DNA of 11,837 bases from CAZBUK01 sp964495085 (lineage in GTDB: Bacteria > Bacteroidota > Ignavibacteria > T3Sed10-11). The position numbers and the translations under genes were made by a program. The stretch spans positions 1-11,837 of the forward strand of contig CAZBUK010000104.1 of NCBI GenBank assembly GCA_964495085.1, read 5' to 3'. The notes under the pieces were generated by a model, which ran no database searches, had not been told where the DNA came from, and saw only the letters and a program-made list of their open reading frames with translations. Below are positions 1-6,495 of the stretch, piece by piece; position 1 is the stretch's first letter; each line of letters begins with the position of its first letter.

Positions 1-288
1 ACGAATCACCGGAAAAACATGATCGATCGCAGAGCCGAATTGAGTAAAATCCGACTCGATATCGGAATCCAGCTAAGAAACGACGAGACCGATATGCAGA
101 AGGTCGAATCGTTGATCAGAAATCAGGAAGCGATACGAACGGATATACAGCTTGCACGTATCGCACACTGGAACGAAGTCGCTCAAATTCTGACGCCCGA
201 ACAGAGGGAGATTTTCCGCAGTCGACTGGAACGGCCGGGTCGTTTCAACGAAAGACCGGAGAGGGGAAGACGGGGATTCCGGAGATAA
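1..288 (+). CDS. Spy/CpxP-like periplasmic protein, C-terminal part (5' truncated by window edge)
   Basis: The reading frame is open from the first base of the window, so the visible ATG at 19 is probably internal and the true start, with any signal peptide, lies outside. The visible part is almost entirely helical and charged and carries the LTPEQ motif (LTPEQREIF) near its end. That motif is the hallmark of the LTxxQ family (Spy, CpxP, ZraP, heavy-metal-resistance proteins), small periplasmic chaperones or metal and stress sensors. The last roughly 20 residues are an arginine-rich tail (RPGRF, RGRRGFRR). It converges with the minus-strand dehydrogenase gene ending at 459. The family call rests on one motif and helical character in an incomplete protein; the substrate is unknown. 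Confidence 0.6.
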   Translation, partial: TNHRKNMIDRRAELSKIRLDIGIQLRNDETDMQKVESLIRNQEAIRTDIQLARIAHWNEVAQILTPEQREIFRSRLERPGRFNERPERGRRGFRR

Positions 289-321
289 TGCCCGTCAGGC
301 CGTCTCGTATGATCTGCTGCA

Positions 322-365
322 CTGTTCACTCCGCAGGCGTTGCATAAGTTCTGCGGAGCGAACAG
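322..365. terminator. Strong inverted repeat between convergent genes, possible bidirectional terminator
   Basis: Positions 322-336 pair with 351-365: 15 positions with one A/C mismatch (328 against 359), around a 14-nt loop. The inner arm is CTCCGCAG/CTGCGGAG. It lies 33 nt after the stop of the plus-strand gene and about 94 nt beyond the stop of the minus-strand dehydrogenase, where a shared terminator would be expected. Neither side has a U-tract after the stem, so it is not a textbook intrinsic terminator. It could instead be an RNA-stabilising hairpin or a dispersed repeat. The rest of 289-458 shows nothing else I can support. Confidence 0.45.
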
Positions 366-458
366 ATTAATGAAATCGGGATGACTCTCGGGTACAACAG
401 GCGACTTACCGGACAGGTATGATGTTCATTGCACAGTCCGCATGCGTTCCGGTCTGTC

Positions 459-1430
459 CTAATATCCCCTTATCTTGTCCACTACATTCAACGGCGTTTC
501 GCCTCGATCGATCCGCCTTACGTTTTCGATAAAGAGATCGATCACCGACTTCCAGTATCCATCGGTTAATCCGCCGATGTGCGGGGTGAGAAAGATGCGT
601 TCATGTTCCCAGAACGGATGATCCGCCGGAAGCGGCTCTTCCCGGAACACGTCGAGCGCTGCGAACCGGATTTTTCCGGAACCGAGCGCGTTTAATAAGG
701 CTTGATCGACTACCGTTTTCCCTCTCCCCAAATTGACGAATACAACTCCATGCTTCATCCAGGCAAATATATCCTCGCTAAAAAAGTTCTCCGTCTCATC
801 GGTCAGGGGAAGTATGTCGACAACGATGTCGGCAACGGCGAGAGCAGTGCGAAGTTCGCCGACGCCGAGAATTTTATCAGCATACAGCGACCGATCAGGG
901 TGATCGGCCGCTGCGACACCTGATCTGATTCCCGTAACCGACATATCGAATGATCGGGCGATCCGTGCGATTCGTTTACCGATGGTACCGAAACCGACGA
1001 TGCATATGTTTTTTCCGGCAAGAAAGTATCCCTCTTTGTACCCCGATTTGTCCCAGCTCCGTTTCCGCTTCCCTTCCTGCCATGCCGGCATATTCCGGCC
1101 GAAATGCAGGAGGAATGAAAATAACAGCTCGCTCATCTGAACGTTGTGTATTCCCTTTGCGGACGAAAGAACGATCTCTGAATTACGGAGTTTTGGAAAG
1201 AGAAGGCCGTCCACGCCGGCATATGCAACCTGAACGAACTTCAGCGACGTCATCGCCTCGAACTCGGCTTCGGTCAGATGGCCGAAGTAGACGTCGCAGG
1301 CAGATAACGCGGAGGTATTCGAATTCCCATCGGGAAGAAAATAAACGGATGAGCCGGGGAATGCAGATTTAATTCCCTCCCGGTGATGATCGCGGAGAGG
1401 ATAGGTAATGACTATCGTATGCTGCATCAT
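459..1430 (-). CDS. D-2-hydroxyacid dehydrogenase (NAD-binding)
   Basis: Predicted cytoplasmic NAD(P)-dependent oxidoreductase of 323 residues, the usual family length, interconverting a 2-keto acid and a D-2-hydroxy acid. The Rossmann loop GFGTIG is at residues 146-151. The family catalytic triad is complete: Arg236 (VNLGRG), Glu265 (REEP) and His284 (TPHIGG). The sequence does not separate glyoxylate/hydroxypyruvate reductase from other members, so no symbol is given. The start overlaps nothing: the stop of the upstream ferredoxin-NADP reductase directly abuts the ATG (TAA then ATG), so the two are almost certainly cotranscribed and probably translationally coupled. A second ATG follows at once and no strong Shine-Dalgarno is visible for either, so the start may be one codon later. 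Confidence 0.9.
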   Translation of the reverse strand: MMQHTIVITYPLRDHHREGIKSAFPGSSVYFLPDGNSNTSALSACDVYFGHLTEAEFEAMTSLKFVQVAYAGVDGLLFPKLRNSEIVLSSAKGIHNVQMSELLFSFLLHFGRNMPAWQEGKRKRSWDKSGYKEGYFLAGKNICIVGFGTIGKRIARIARSFDMSVTGIRSGVAAADHPDRSLYADKILGVGELRTALAVADIVVDILPLTDETENFFSEDIFAWMKHGVVFVNLGRGKTVVDQALLNALGSGKIRFAALDVFREEPLPADHPFWEHERIFLTPHIGGLTDGYWKSVIDLFIENVRRIDRGETPLNVVDKIRGY

Positions 1431-2456
1431 TTATGGGTGCGCGGGAGGCGGTTCCATGTCGCTGCTGTGACCGGGAAATACTTTTGCGGAAGGATCGATA
1501 TATGCTTTTGCATTATTCACCGCGGTAGCCGCCTCGCCGAATCCCGTCGCGATGAGTTTGAGTTTCCCGGGATATACAACGATATCTCCCGCGGCATATA
1601 TACCGGAAATATTGGTCTCCATTCTGCTGGATACTTCGATGTCGTTCTTCATGATATTCAAACCCCACTCTTTGATCTTACCGATATTCGCCACAAAACC
1701 GAGATTCAGCAATATCTGATCGACGGGCAGCTTCTCTTCGCCTCCGGTCTTATTGTTGAAGATTACAGCCTGCTCCACATGCGCATTCCCCTGTATGGAA
1801 CGAATCTCATACGGCGTCTTTACTTTGACGGGCGACTCCTGCAGCAATTTTACATTTTCTTCGTGCGCCCGGAACTGATCCCGCCGGTGAACCACGGTAA
1901 TACTTCGTGCAATCGGATGCAGATTCAGCGCCCAGTCAACCGCACTGTCTCCTCCTCCTACAATGAGTATGTTTTGTCCCTTGAATTTCGTTTTATCGGA
2001 CACAAAATAGGAAACGCCTTTCCCTTCGAATCGTTGAGCTTCCTGAAGGTTCAGTTTCCGGGGAGCGAATGCGCCGATGCCGATCGTCAACAGTATAGCA
2101 AGCGTTTCGTGCACATCCCCCTCTTCCGTTTCGAGATAAAAATAGGCCGACGGTCCGGATTTATCCGCTTCTGTCCTCTCGCGAATTTCCATCCGGGTAA
2201 TCTTACCGCCGAGATGCAGCGCCGGATTATACTGCATCGCCTGTTCGATAAGATTACGGGCAAGATCCTTTGCGAGCACCTTCGGAAAACCGGCAACATC
2301 GTAAATATACTTCTCGGGATACAATGCCATAAGCTGGCCGCCGAGTTCGGGGAGGGCGTCTATAATTTGTGTTTTCAATCCCCTTAACCCGGCATAGTAA
2401 GCTGCATACAGACCGGTGGGACCTCCGCCGATAATTGTCAGATCATAAAGGTTCAT
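1431..2456 (-). CDS. Ferredoxin--NADP(+) reductase, thioredoxin-reductase-like type
   Basis: Predicted FAD enzyme of 341 residues passing electrons between NADP(H) and ferredoxin or flavodoxin. The FAD site GGGPTG is at 10-15, followed by the LYPEKYIYDVAGFP stretch typical of the YumC/Chlorobium FNR family. The NADPH site GGGDSA is at 167-172, HRRxxFRA, which binds the 2'-phosphate, is at 190-197, and the second FAD motif AAGD is at 288-291. The redox-active CxxC of true thioredoxin reductases is absent, which separates this family from TrxB. The C-terminal tail with HSS (330-332) fits the extension that covers the flavin in this family. A 123-nt gap separates it from the SDR upstream, so it may have its own promoter, although I could not pick one out. 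It shares an exact stop/start junction with the downstream dehydrogenase. Confidence 0.92.
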   Translation of the reverse strand: MNLYDLTIIGGGPTGLYAAYYAGLRGLKTQIIDALPELGGQLMALYPEKYIYDVAGFPKVLAKDLARNLIEQAMQYNPALHLGGKITRMEIRERTEADKSGPSAYFYLETEEGDVHETLAILLTIGIGAFAPRKLNLQEAQRFEGKGVSYFVSDKTKFKGQNILIVGGGDSAVDWALNLHPIARSITVVHRRDQFRAHEENVKLLQESPVKVKTPYEIRSIQGNAHVEQAVIFNNKTGGEEKLPVDQILLNLGFVANIGKIKEWGLNIMKNDIEVSSRMETNISGIYAAGDIVVYPGKLKLIATGFGEAATAVNNAKAYIDPSAKVFPGHSSDMEPPPAHP

Positions 2457-2579
2457 ACGTACATGTTACCCCGGATGAATATGCATCGGACTATTTTCTC
2501 GTCCGGATCCACTGCCTGATGCAGCCCGTTCATCGGATGTTCCCGCAGACAGACAGTAGCTCCCGACTATCAGAGGCGG

Positions 2580-3284
2580 CTATTTCGGGTTGGTAGGGCG
2601 CAGATCAATCTCGCTTATGAGTGAACTCTCAGGTAGTCGCAGGATCGTCAGTACCGCTTCGGCCACATCCTGAGCCTGCAATAGTTTGGATTCGTCTTTG
2701 CCCGTATGGGGCGAAAATCCGGTAGCTACCGAACCCGGACAGATGAGGGCAACCCGAATGTTGAATTCCCGCGCCTCCTGCATGAGGCATTTCGTGAAAC
2801 CGTTCAGGGCCCATTTCGTGGCGGCATACCCCGCCCCGCCCTTGAAGAAATTCTTTCCGGCCAGCGATGAAATATTAATGATCGCTCCGGATTTCCGATT
2901 CTTCATATGCGGAAGAACCGCTCTCGTACAAAGGAAGACGCCGCGCATGTTTACATTGAACATCTTATCGAAGTCGGCAATCTGGAGTTCATCGACGGAA
3001 GCGAACACACCCATCCCCGCATTGTTGATAAGAACGTCAATCTTCCCGAAAGTTTCAAGTGATTTCTCGACCACCTGTTCAACGGCCTGGGCGCGGGATA
3101 CATCCCCCGGAACAGCCAGGGATTTTCCACCCGCCGATTCTATTTCCTGCGCTACCTTCTCGAGCTCCGATTTCGTGCGGGCAGTGAGCACCACGTTCAT
3201 ACCAGCTTTCGCAAGGCTTAATGCAATTGTCTTTCCTATTCCTTTGCTCGCACCGGTAATAAGAGCAGTTTGATTTTTCAACAT
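2580..3284 (-). CDS. SDR-family NAD(P)-dependent oxidoreductase (FabG-like)
   Basis: Classical short-chain dehydrogenase of 234 residues. The cofactor loop TGASKGIG is at 10-17, NNAG at 87-90, the catalytic Ser at 139 or 140, and YxxxK at Tyr153/Lys157, so the active site is complete. Arg36 after the second strand (LTAR) suggests NADPH. A GAGGA Shine-Dalgarno lies six bases before the ATG. It follows the second SDR by 53 nt and closes the run that begins with the peroxiredoxin and pterin genes. Automatic annotation would likely call it 3-oxoacyl-ACP reductase, but nothing around it is fatty-acid related. Given its position it could act on a pterin or another carbonyl; the substrate cannot be read from the sequence. 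Confidence 0.9.
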   Translation of the reverse strand: MLKNQTALITGASKGIGKTIALSLAKAGMNVVLTARTKSELEKVAQEIESAGGKSLAVPGDVSRAQAVEQVVEKSLETFGKIDVLINNAGMGVFASVDELQIADFDKMFNVNMRGVFLCTRAVLPHMKNRKSGAIINISSLAGKNFFKGGAGYAATKWALNGFTKCLMQEAREFNIRVALICPGSVATGFSPHTGKDESKLLQAQDVAEAVLTILRLPESSLISEIDLRPTNPK

Positions 3285-3337
3285 GGGAAGTCCTCAATTA
3301 TGACACGTATGCATACCGGCAATACCGCATGGAACCG

Positions 3338-4036
3338 TTACAGGTCGCCGAGTTGCGGTCTCATTACCACCTCCTCCACCATTACCCCTTCCGGATATGA
3401 GAGCAGCCGTGAAACAGACTGCGCCACTACCTCCGGGGTCATCATTCTCTCACGGTACTTTTCACGGATTCGTTCAGGCCACATATCGGTATCGGTCGCT
3501 CCCGGTATGAAGGCGGTGACCCGAATGCCTTTATCCCGAACCTCCTCACGCAGAATGTCGATAAAGGAGAGAACTCCGGATTTCGATGCGGCGTATGCAC
3601 CCGAATTGGCGAATATTTTTTTTGCGGTGACTGAAATCAGCGCAATTATCCAACCCTGACGGCGCTCAATCATATGAGGAAGCACGGCTTTAATGCCGTA
3701 CATGGTTCCCTTGAGATTGGTATCGATGATAGAGTCGATCTCCTCCACCGACGTGTCGAGCACCGATTTAAATACGGTGACTCCGGAGTTCGGAATGAAC
3801 AGGTCGATGGATCCGAGGCGCTCAACCACAGACCCGGCTGCGGTTTCGACCGCCTGTTGAGAGGTCACATCGAGGGGGACTTTAAAAAGGTTATGCTCAA
3901 GTTTCGAAGATACGCCGATCGTGTCGAGCTGTGCAGTATTGCGCGCGCTGACGGCAACCCGGTGACCGTCGGCAAGCAGTTGTTCCGCTATCGCTTTTCC
4001 GATTCCTCTGCTCGCTCCGGTAATCCATACATTCAT
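3338..4036 (-). CDS. SDR-family oxidoreductase, sepiapterin-reductase-like candidate
   Basis: Short-chain dehydrogenase of 232 residues. TGASRGIG is at 6-13, structural Asn107 in DTNLKG, catalytic Ser135, and Tyr148-x3-Lys152. The usual NNAG is PNSG (82-85), a mild departure that keeps the second Asn. The C-terminal region has PGATDTDMW, then MMTPE, then VVEEVVMRP and a GDL end. As I recall it, the Chlorobium tepidum sepiapterin reductase ends with the same series (PGA..T.MW, MMxPE, VVEE..(L/M)RP, GD). It starts 16 nt after folE, so the expected role is the last NADPH reductions of 6-pyruvoyl-tetrahydropterin toward a tetrahydrobiopterin. The SDR assignment is firm; the sepiapterin reductase role is inferred from context and tail resemblance. 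The ribosome-binding site is weak. Confidence 0.88.
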   Translation of the reverse strand: MNVWITGASRGIGKAIAEQLLADGHRVAVSARNTAQLDTIGVSSKLEHNLFKVPLDVTSQQAVETAAGSVVERLGSIDLFIPNSGVTVFKSVLDTSVEEIDSIIDTNLKGTMYGIKAVLPHMIERRQGWIIALISVTAKKIFANSGAYAASKSGVLSFIDILREEVRDKGIRVTAFIPGATDTDMWPERIREKYRERMMTPEVVAQSVSRLLSYPEGVMVEEVVMRPQLGDL

Positions 4037-4052
4037 GTGCTTCAGGTTTTCA

Positions 4053-4634
4053 TTAGAAGGTTAGTTTGCGTTCAATGAGGTTCAGGAATTCCGCACGGGT
4101 CTTCGGATCCTTCTGAAATATGCCGAGCATCGAGCTGGTCGTTGCAAGAGAATTCTGCTTTTCGACTCCCCGCATTATCATGCACAAATGTCTGGCTTCG
4201 ATGACGACGGCAACACCCGTCGGATTGAGCACATCGAAGAGCGTCTGGGCGACCTGTTGGGTGAGCCGCTCCTGAACCTGAAGTCTCCGGGCGAACATAT
4301 CGACTATCCTGGGGAGTTTACTCAATCCGATGATTTTCCCGTTTGGTACATAGGCGATGTGGGCTCTGCCGTAGAACGGAAGCAGATGATGCTCGCAGAG
4401 ACTGAATACATCAATATCCCGAACGATGACCATCTCGTTGTACTCCTCCTCGAAAACCGCATTGTTGAGGAGATCGTCTATATTCTGTTTATATCCCGAG
4501 GTAAGAAAGCGCATCGATTTAGCTACCCTCGACGGGGTTTTCAGCAGCCCTTCGCGCGAGGGATCCTCACCGAGCTCCTTTATCATCTCTTCGACCGATA
4601 ATTCGAGTATATCGGTAACGGTTATCGTGTTCAT
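4053..4634 (-). CDS. folE: GTP cyclohydrolase I
   Basis: Converts GTP to 7,8-dihydroneopterin triphosphate, the first step of folate, tetrahydrobiopterin and (in some bacteria) queuosine synthesis. The 193-residue protein begins MNTITVTDIL, then GEDPSREGLLKTPSRVAK, the standard N-terminal signature. Zinc ligands are Cys80 and His83 (SLCEHHLLPF) and Cys151 (RHLCM). The C-terminal half holds the GLSKLPRIV and QERLT(Q)Q signatures of the type I enzyme. The frame stays open upstream to 4829, but that extension overlaps the pterin synthase gene and has no family match. The ATG at 4634 gives the usual length and has a GGCGG/GGATGAAG site formed by the last codons of the upstream gene. The gap to that gene is only 7 nt, suggesting translational coupling. 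Confidence 0.95.
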   Translation of the reverse strand: MNTITVTDILELSVEEMIKELGEDPSREGLLKTPSRVAKSMRFLTSGYKQNIDDLLNNAVFEEEYNEMVIVRDIDVFSLCEHHLLPFYGRAHIAYVPNGKIIGLSKLPRIVDMFARRLQVQERLTQQVAQTLFDVLNPTGVAVVIEARHLCMIMRGVEKQNSLATTSSMLGIFQKDPKTRAEFLNLIERKLTF

Positions 4635-4641
4635 AGATACT

Positions 4642-5049
4642 TCATCCGCCCCTATATTCGACAAAGTTATTATTCGATTCGTAAAGCCGGACGGAGAACA
4701 ACGAACCCGACGTAATCCGCGGCTCGAGTCGCTCCCATATCTTTCGGGCAATGTTCTCCGCAGTCGGGATGACATCCCGCATAAAGTCGACATCATGGTT
4801 GAGGTGTTTATGGTCGAGCGGCTCGACAATCTCCTCCTGTATAAGTTTCTTCAGTATTTTCAGATCGATGACCATTCCCGTTGCGGGATCCGGCTCCCCG
4901 GCGACGGTTACCTCAAGGTCGTAATTGTGTCCGTGTCCGCTCGGATTGTTGCACTTATCGTAGATGCGGAGATTTTCGGCATCGCTGAGCTTCGGATTAT
5001 GAAGCCGGTGCGCCGCGCTGAAATGGGCCTTACGTGTAACGTAAACCAT
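4642..5049 (-). CDS. ptpS: 6-pyruvoyl-tetrahydropterin synthase (PTPS-I type, QueD/COG0720 family)
   Basis: Zinc enzyme of 135 residues acting on dihydroneopterin triphosphate, the product of the folE gene directly downstream. Zinc ligands are His14, His39 and His41 (HGHNY); the predicted catalytic set is Cys33, Asp79-His80 (LDHKHL) and Glu124 (YESNNN). Cys33 is separated from HGH by five residues (CNNPSGHGH). This C-x5-HGH spacing is that of eukaryotic-type PTPS, whereas QueD of the queuosine pathway has C-x3-HGH. The match to the human enzyme extends over LSDxENL, GxxDPATGM and PLDHK. The ATG at 5049 is preferred over the frame start at 5094, which lies inside the upstream gene; a GGAG site sits 5 nt before it. 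Automatic pipelines may label it 6-carboxytetrahydropterin synthase. Confidence 0.92.
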   Translation of the reverse strand: MVYVTRKAHFSAAHRLHNPKLSDAENLRIYDKCNNPSGHGHNYDLEVTVAGEPDPATGMVIDLKILKKLIQEEIVEPLDHKHLNHDVDFMRDVIPTAENIARKIWERLEPRITSGSLFSVRLYESNNNFVEYRGG

Positions 5050-5062
5050 AAGTTCTCCGATA

Positions 5063-5530
5063 CTATTCGCTCTCAAGCGCCTGCTTGACTTCATGCAGAT
5101 GTCCGTCGACCTTCACTTTCGGAAAAATGTGCGCGATTTTTCCTTTGGCGTCGATTATGTAAGTCGTACGTTCAATGCCCATATACGATTTTCCGTACAT
5201 ACTCTTCTTTTTCCATACATTATATTTTTTAAGCATCGCCATCGATTCGTCGCTGAGCAGGGAGAACATCAGTCCGTACTTATCGGCGAACTTCCGGTGC
5301 GATCCCACCGAGTCGGCGCTCACTCCGATCACTTCCACACCGAGCGATCGCAGCGATTCGAGATTTTCCTGAAATGCGCATGCTTCTTTCGTACATCCCG
5401 ATGTATTGTCTTTCGGATAAAAATACAGAACCAGATTTTTACCTCTGAATTCTTTAAGCGATACTTTTTCCCCTCTTTGGTCCTGAAGAGAAAAATCAGG
5501 CGCCGCATCGCCTACCTTTAATGCAGCCAT
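5063..5530 (-). CDS. bcp: Thioredoxin-dependent thiol peroxidase, Bcp/PrxQ type
   Basis: Cytoplasmic peroxiredoxin of 155 residues reducing hydrogen peroxide and organic hydroperoxides with electrons from thioredoxin. The peroxidatic Cys46 is in NTSGCT and the resolving Cys51 follows in the CxxxxC arrangement of atypical 2-Cys PrxQ. YPKDNTSGCT, SADSVGSH(R)KF and Arg121 (GIERTT) are family landmarks. MAALKVGDAAPDFSL matches the usual N-terminus, so I start at 5530. The frame is open to an ATG at 5590, but the extra 20 residues are unlike the family and fall in a region with strong RNA-pairing potential. The ribosome site is weak (GGGA 11 nt upstream). The gene leads a tight run into ptpS (13 nt) and folE. 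Confidence 0.93.
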   Translation of the reverse strand: MAALKVGDAAPDFSLQDQRGEKVSLKEFRGKNLVLYFYPKDNTSGCTKEACAFQENLESLRSLGVEVIGVSADSVGSHRKFADKYGLMFSLLSDESMAMLKKYNVWKKKSMYGKSYMGIERTTYIIDAKGKIAHIFPKVKVDGHLHEVKQALESE

Positions 5531-5578
5531 ACGCTTTGTATCCCGGAAATCTTGATGAGTTGACAATTCGGTATGCAA

Positions 5579-5671
5579 CGATGCCGGCAACTACCATCTG
5601 TATAGATCGATGTCACTGTATCCGGTGACGGCATATGATCGATGAGATTTGCAGCGAACCGGCCGGCATCG
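5579..5671 (-). promoter_or_regulatory. Candidate structured leader RNA upstream of bcp-ptpS-folE
   Basis: Read on the minus strand, CGATGCCGGC (5671-5662) pairs perfectly with GCCGGCATCG (5588-5579). This 10-bp stem encloses a nested arm: ATCGAT (5643-5638) with ATCGAT (5611-5606), stacked on GTCAC (5629-5625) with GTGAC (5616-5612), an 8-nt loop CGGATACA and an 8-nt one-sided bulge (5637-5630). The promoter-like boxes just upstream would start transcription at or next to the first base of the closing stem. About 48 nt separate the element from the bcp start. The pairing is seen directly. Function is inference, and I do not recognise it as a known riboswitch class. By chance a 10-bp perfect repeat in about 170 nt is uncommon but possible. 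Confidence 0.4.
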
Positions 5672-5678
5672 AAAGTCA

Positions 5679-5708
5679 TATATAAATGTTATCTAAGTAT
5701 CAGGTCAG
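5679..5708 (-). promoter_or_regulatory. Candidate promoter for the bcp-ptpS-folE operon
   Basis: On the minus strand CTGACC (5708-5703, four of six against TTGACA) is followed after 18 nt by TATATA (5684-5679, four of six against TATAAT). The upstream box overlaps the last codons of the preceding peroxiredoxin gene. The predicted start point near 5671-5672 coincides with the 5' edge of the foldable leader. Both boxes are imperfect, so this is only a plausible assignment. Confidence 0.35.
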
Positions 5709-6164
5709 CGCCTTCCTGATCTCTTCGTAGTCCGGTTCTTTACCGGGTTCCTCGGTGATCCATGTGTATATCACGGTGCCGTCCGGATCGAGAATATAAA
5801 CGGCTCTTTTTGCGGCAGTATATCCCTTTAATCCTCCAAAGTCCTCATACACGCCGGCATACTTTTTCGAAACTTCGCGCGTATAGTCGCTCAACAGCGG
5901 ATACTTTATATTAAAATGAGTTGCGAAACCCTTGTTTGCCGCTGGCGCGTCGACGCTGATGCCGATCAACTGTGCACCCAGGCCGCTGAAGACCTCCATG
6001 TTATCTCTCATCGCGCACATCTCGCTTGTACAGACGCCGGTGAAGGCGCCCGGATAAAACGCCAGGATCGTCCGTTTGTTCAGGACCTTACTCAATGTTA
6101 CTTCTTTTTTGTCGGTATCGACCAGTGTGAAATCTGGAGCCTTATCGCCTTTCTTTAGCGCCAT
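5700..6164 (-). CDS. Peroxiredoxin (AhpE/PrxQ-like, redoxin domain)
   Basis: Thiol peroxidase of 154 residues. The thioredoxin-fold N-terminus GDKAPDFTLVDTD is followed by FYPGAFTGVCT with the peroxidatic Cys45, and a second Cys50 in CxxxxC spacing that could resolve it. Arg120 (AAKRAVYILD) is the conserved active-site arginine. PGAFTGVC rather than PKDNTSGC marks a different subgroup from the neighbouring Bcp, closer to AhpE-like enzymes. A clean AGAGGA site seven bases before the ATG fixes the start at 6164; an in-frame ATG at 6179 would overlap that ribosome site and is rejected. It lies 67 nt after dodecin and 169 nt before bcp, with promoter-like sequence on both sides. Confidence 0.92.
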   Translation of the reverse strand: MALKKGDKAPDFTLVDTDKKEVTLSKVLNKRTILAFYPGAFTGVCTSEMCAMRDNMEVFSGLGAQLIGISVDAPAANKGFATHFNIKYPLLSDYTREVSKKYAGVYEDFGGLKGYTAAKRAVYILDPDGTVIYTWITEEPGKEPDYEEIRKALT

Positions 6165-6185
6165 AATATTTCCTCTCATCTCTTA

Positions 6186-6213
6186 ATTTTAACATGATAT
6201 CGAAATGTTACAA
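6186..6213 (-). promoter_or_regulatory. Candidate promoter with overlapping dyad, upstream of the AhpE-like peroxiredoxin
   Basis: On the minus strand TTGTAA (6213-6208) and TAAAAT (6191-6186) are 16 nt apart, matching four and five of six consensus bases. The interval contains the inverted repeat AACAT-N9-ATGTT (6191-6209), placed where a repressor or redox regulator could block RNA polymerase. The predicted start point is about 15 nt before the peroxiredoxin ATG, leaving just enough room for its AGAGGA site. Confidence 0.4.
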
Positions 6214-6231
6214 ATCGAATAGTAAAAAACC

Positions 6232-6435
6232 TCAACCGTTCTTCGCGGCGACCTTGAGGACCACCTGATATTGAATTTTGCCGGAATCTTCGATACCGCC
6301 CCTGAATTCGACGACCTCAAACCATCTTAAGTCGGCATACTTGTTTTGAACCTCCTGAATTGCCGTCGTGATCGCATCCTCGTACGATTTCGTAGAGACG
6401 CCGACTATCTCGAGTTTTTCGTAATACGTGGTCAC
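6232..6435 (-). CDS. Dodecin, small flavin-binding protein
   Basis: A 67-residue protein matching the dodecin family, which forms hollow dodecamers that bind and shield riboflavin, FMN or related flavins. Landmarks are YEKLEIVGVSTKSYEDAI at the N-terminus, Trp38 in RWFEV, which in the family stacks on the isoalloxazine ring, FRGGIED, and Gln57 in YQVVLKV, which contacts the flavin. The start codon is GTG, with a strong AAGGGAG site five bases upstream; no better start exists. It lies between the SOD gene (60 nt upstream) and the peroxiredoxin gene (67 nt downstream). Flavin sequestration would suppress photo-generated radicals, consistent with the oxidative-stress neighbours, though that role is inferred. 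Confidence 0.9.
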   Translation of the reverse strand: MTTYYEKLEIVGVSTKSYEDAITTAIQEVQNKYADLRWFEVVEFRGGIEDSGKIQYQVVLKVAAKNG

Positions 6436-6495
6436 GGTTCTCCCTTTCTGAAATCTTCGTGATCGGTTGATTGATAGAGCGGATTTTAGATTTTT

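Noticed and set aside
950..2387. Long plus-strand open frames opposite the dehydrogenase and ferredoxin-NADP reductase
   Set aside because: They are antisense to clearly homologous genes and have no recognisable domains.
2487..2505. Small hairpin CGGAC/GTCCG after the FabG-like SDR
   Set aside because: Only five pairs and no U-tract, so too weak to call a terminator in the 2457-2579 gap.
4635..4829. N-terminal extension of folE by 65 residues
   Set aside because: It overlaps the ptpS coding sequence, is unlike any GTP cyclohydrolase, and the ATG at 4634 has a proper ribosome site and family-typical length.
5531..5590. Longer bcp start with 20 extra residues
   Set aside because: The extra residues do not match Bcp/PrxQ, whose usual N-terminus begins at the 5530 ATG, and the stretch is part of the likely leader.
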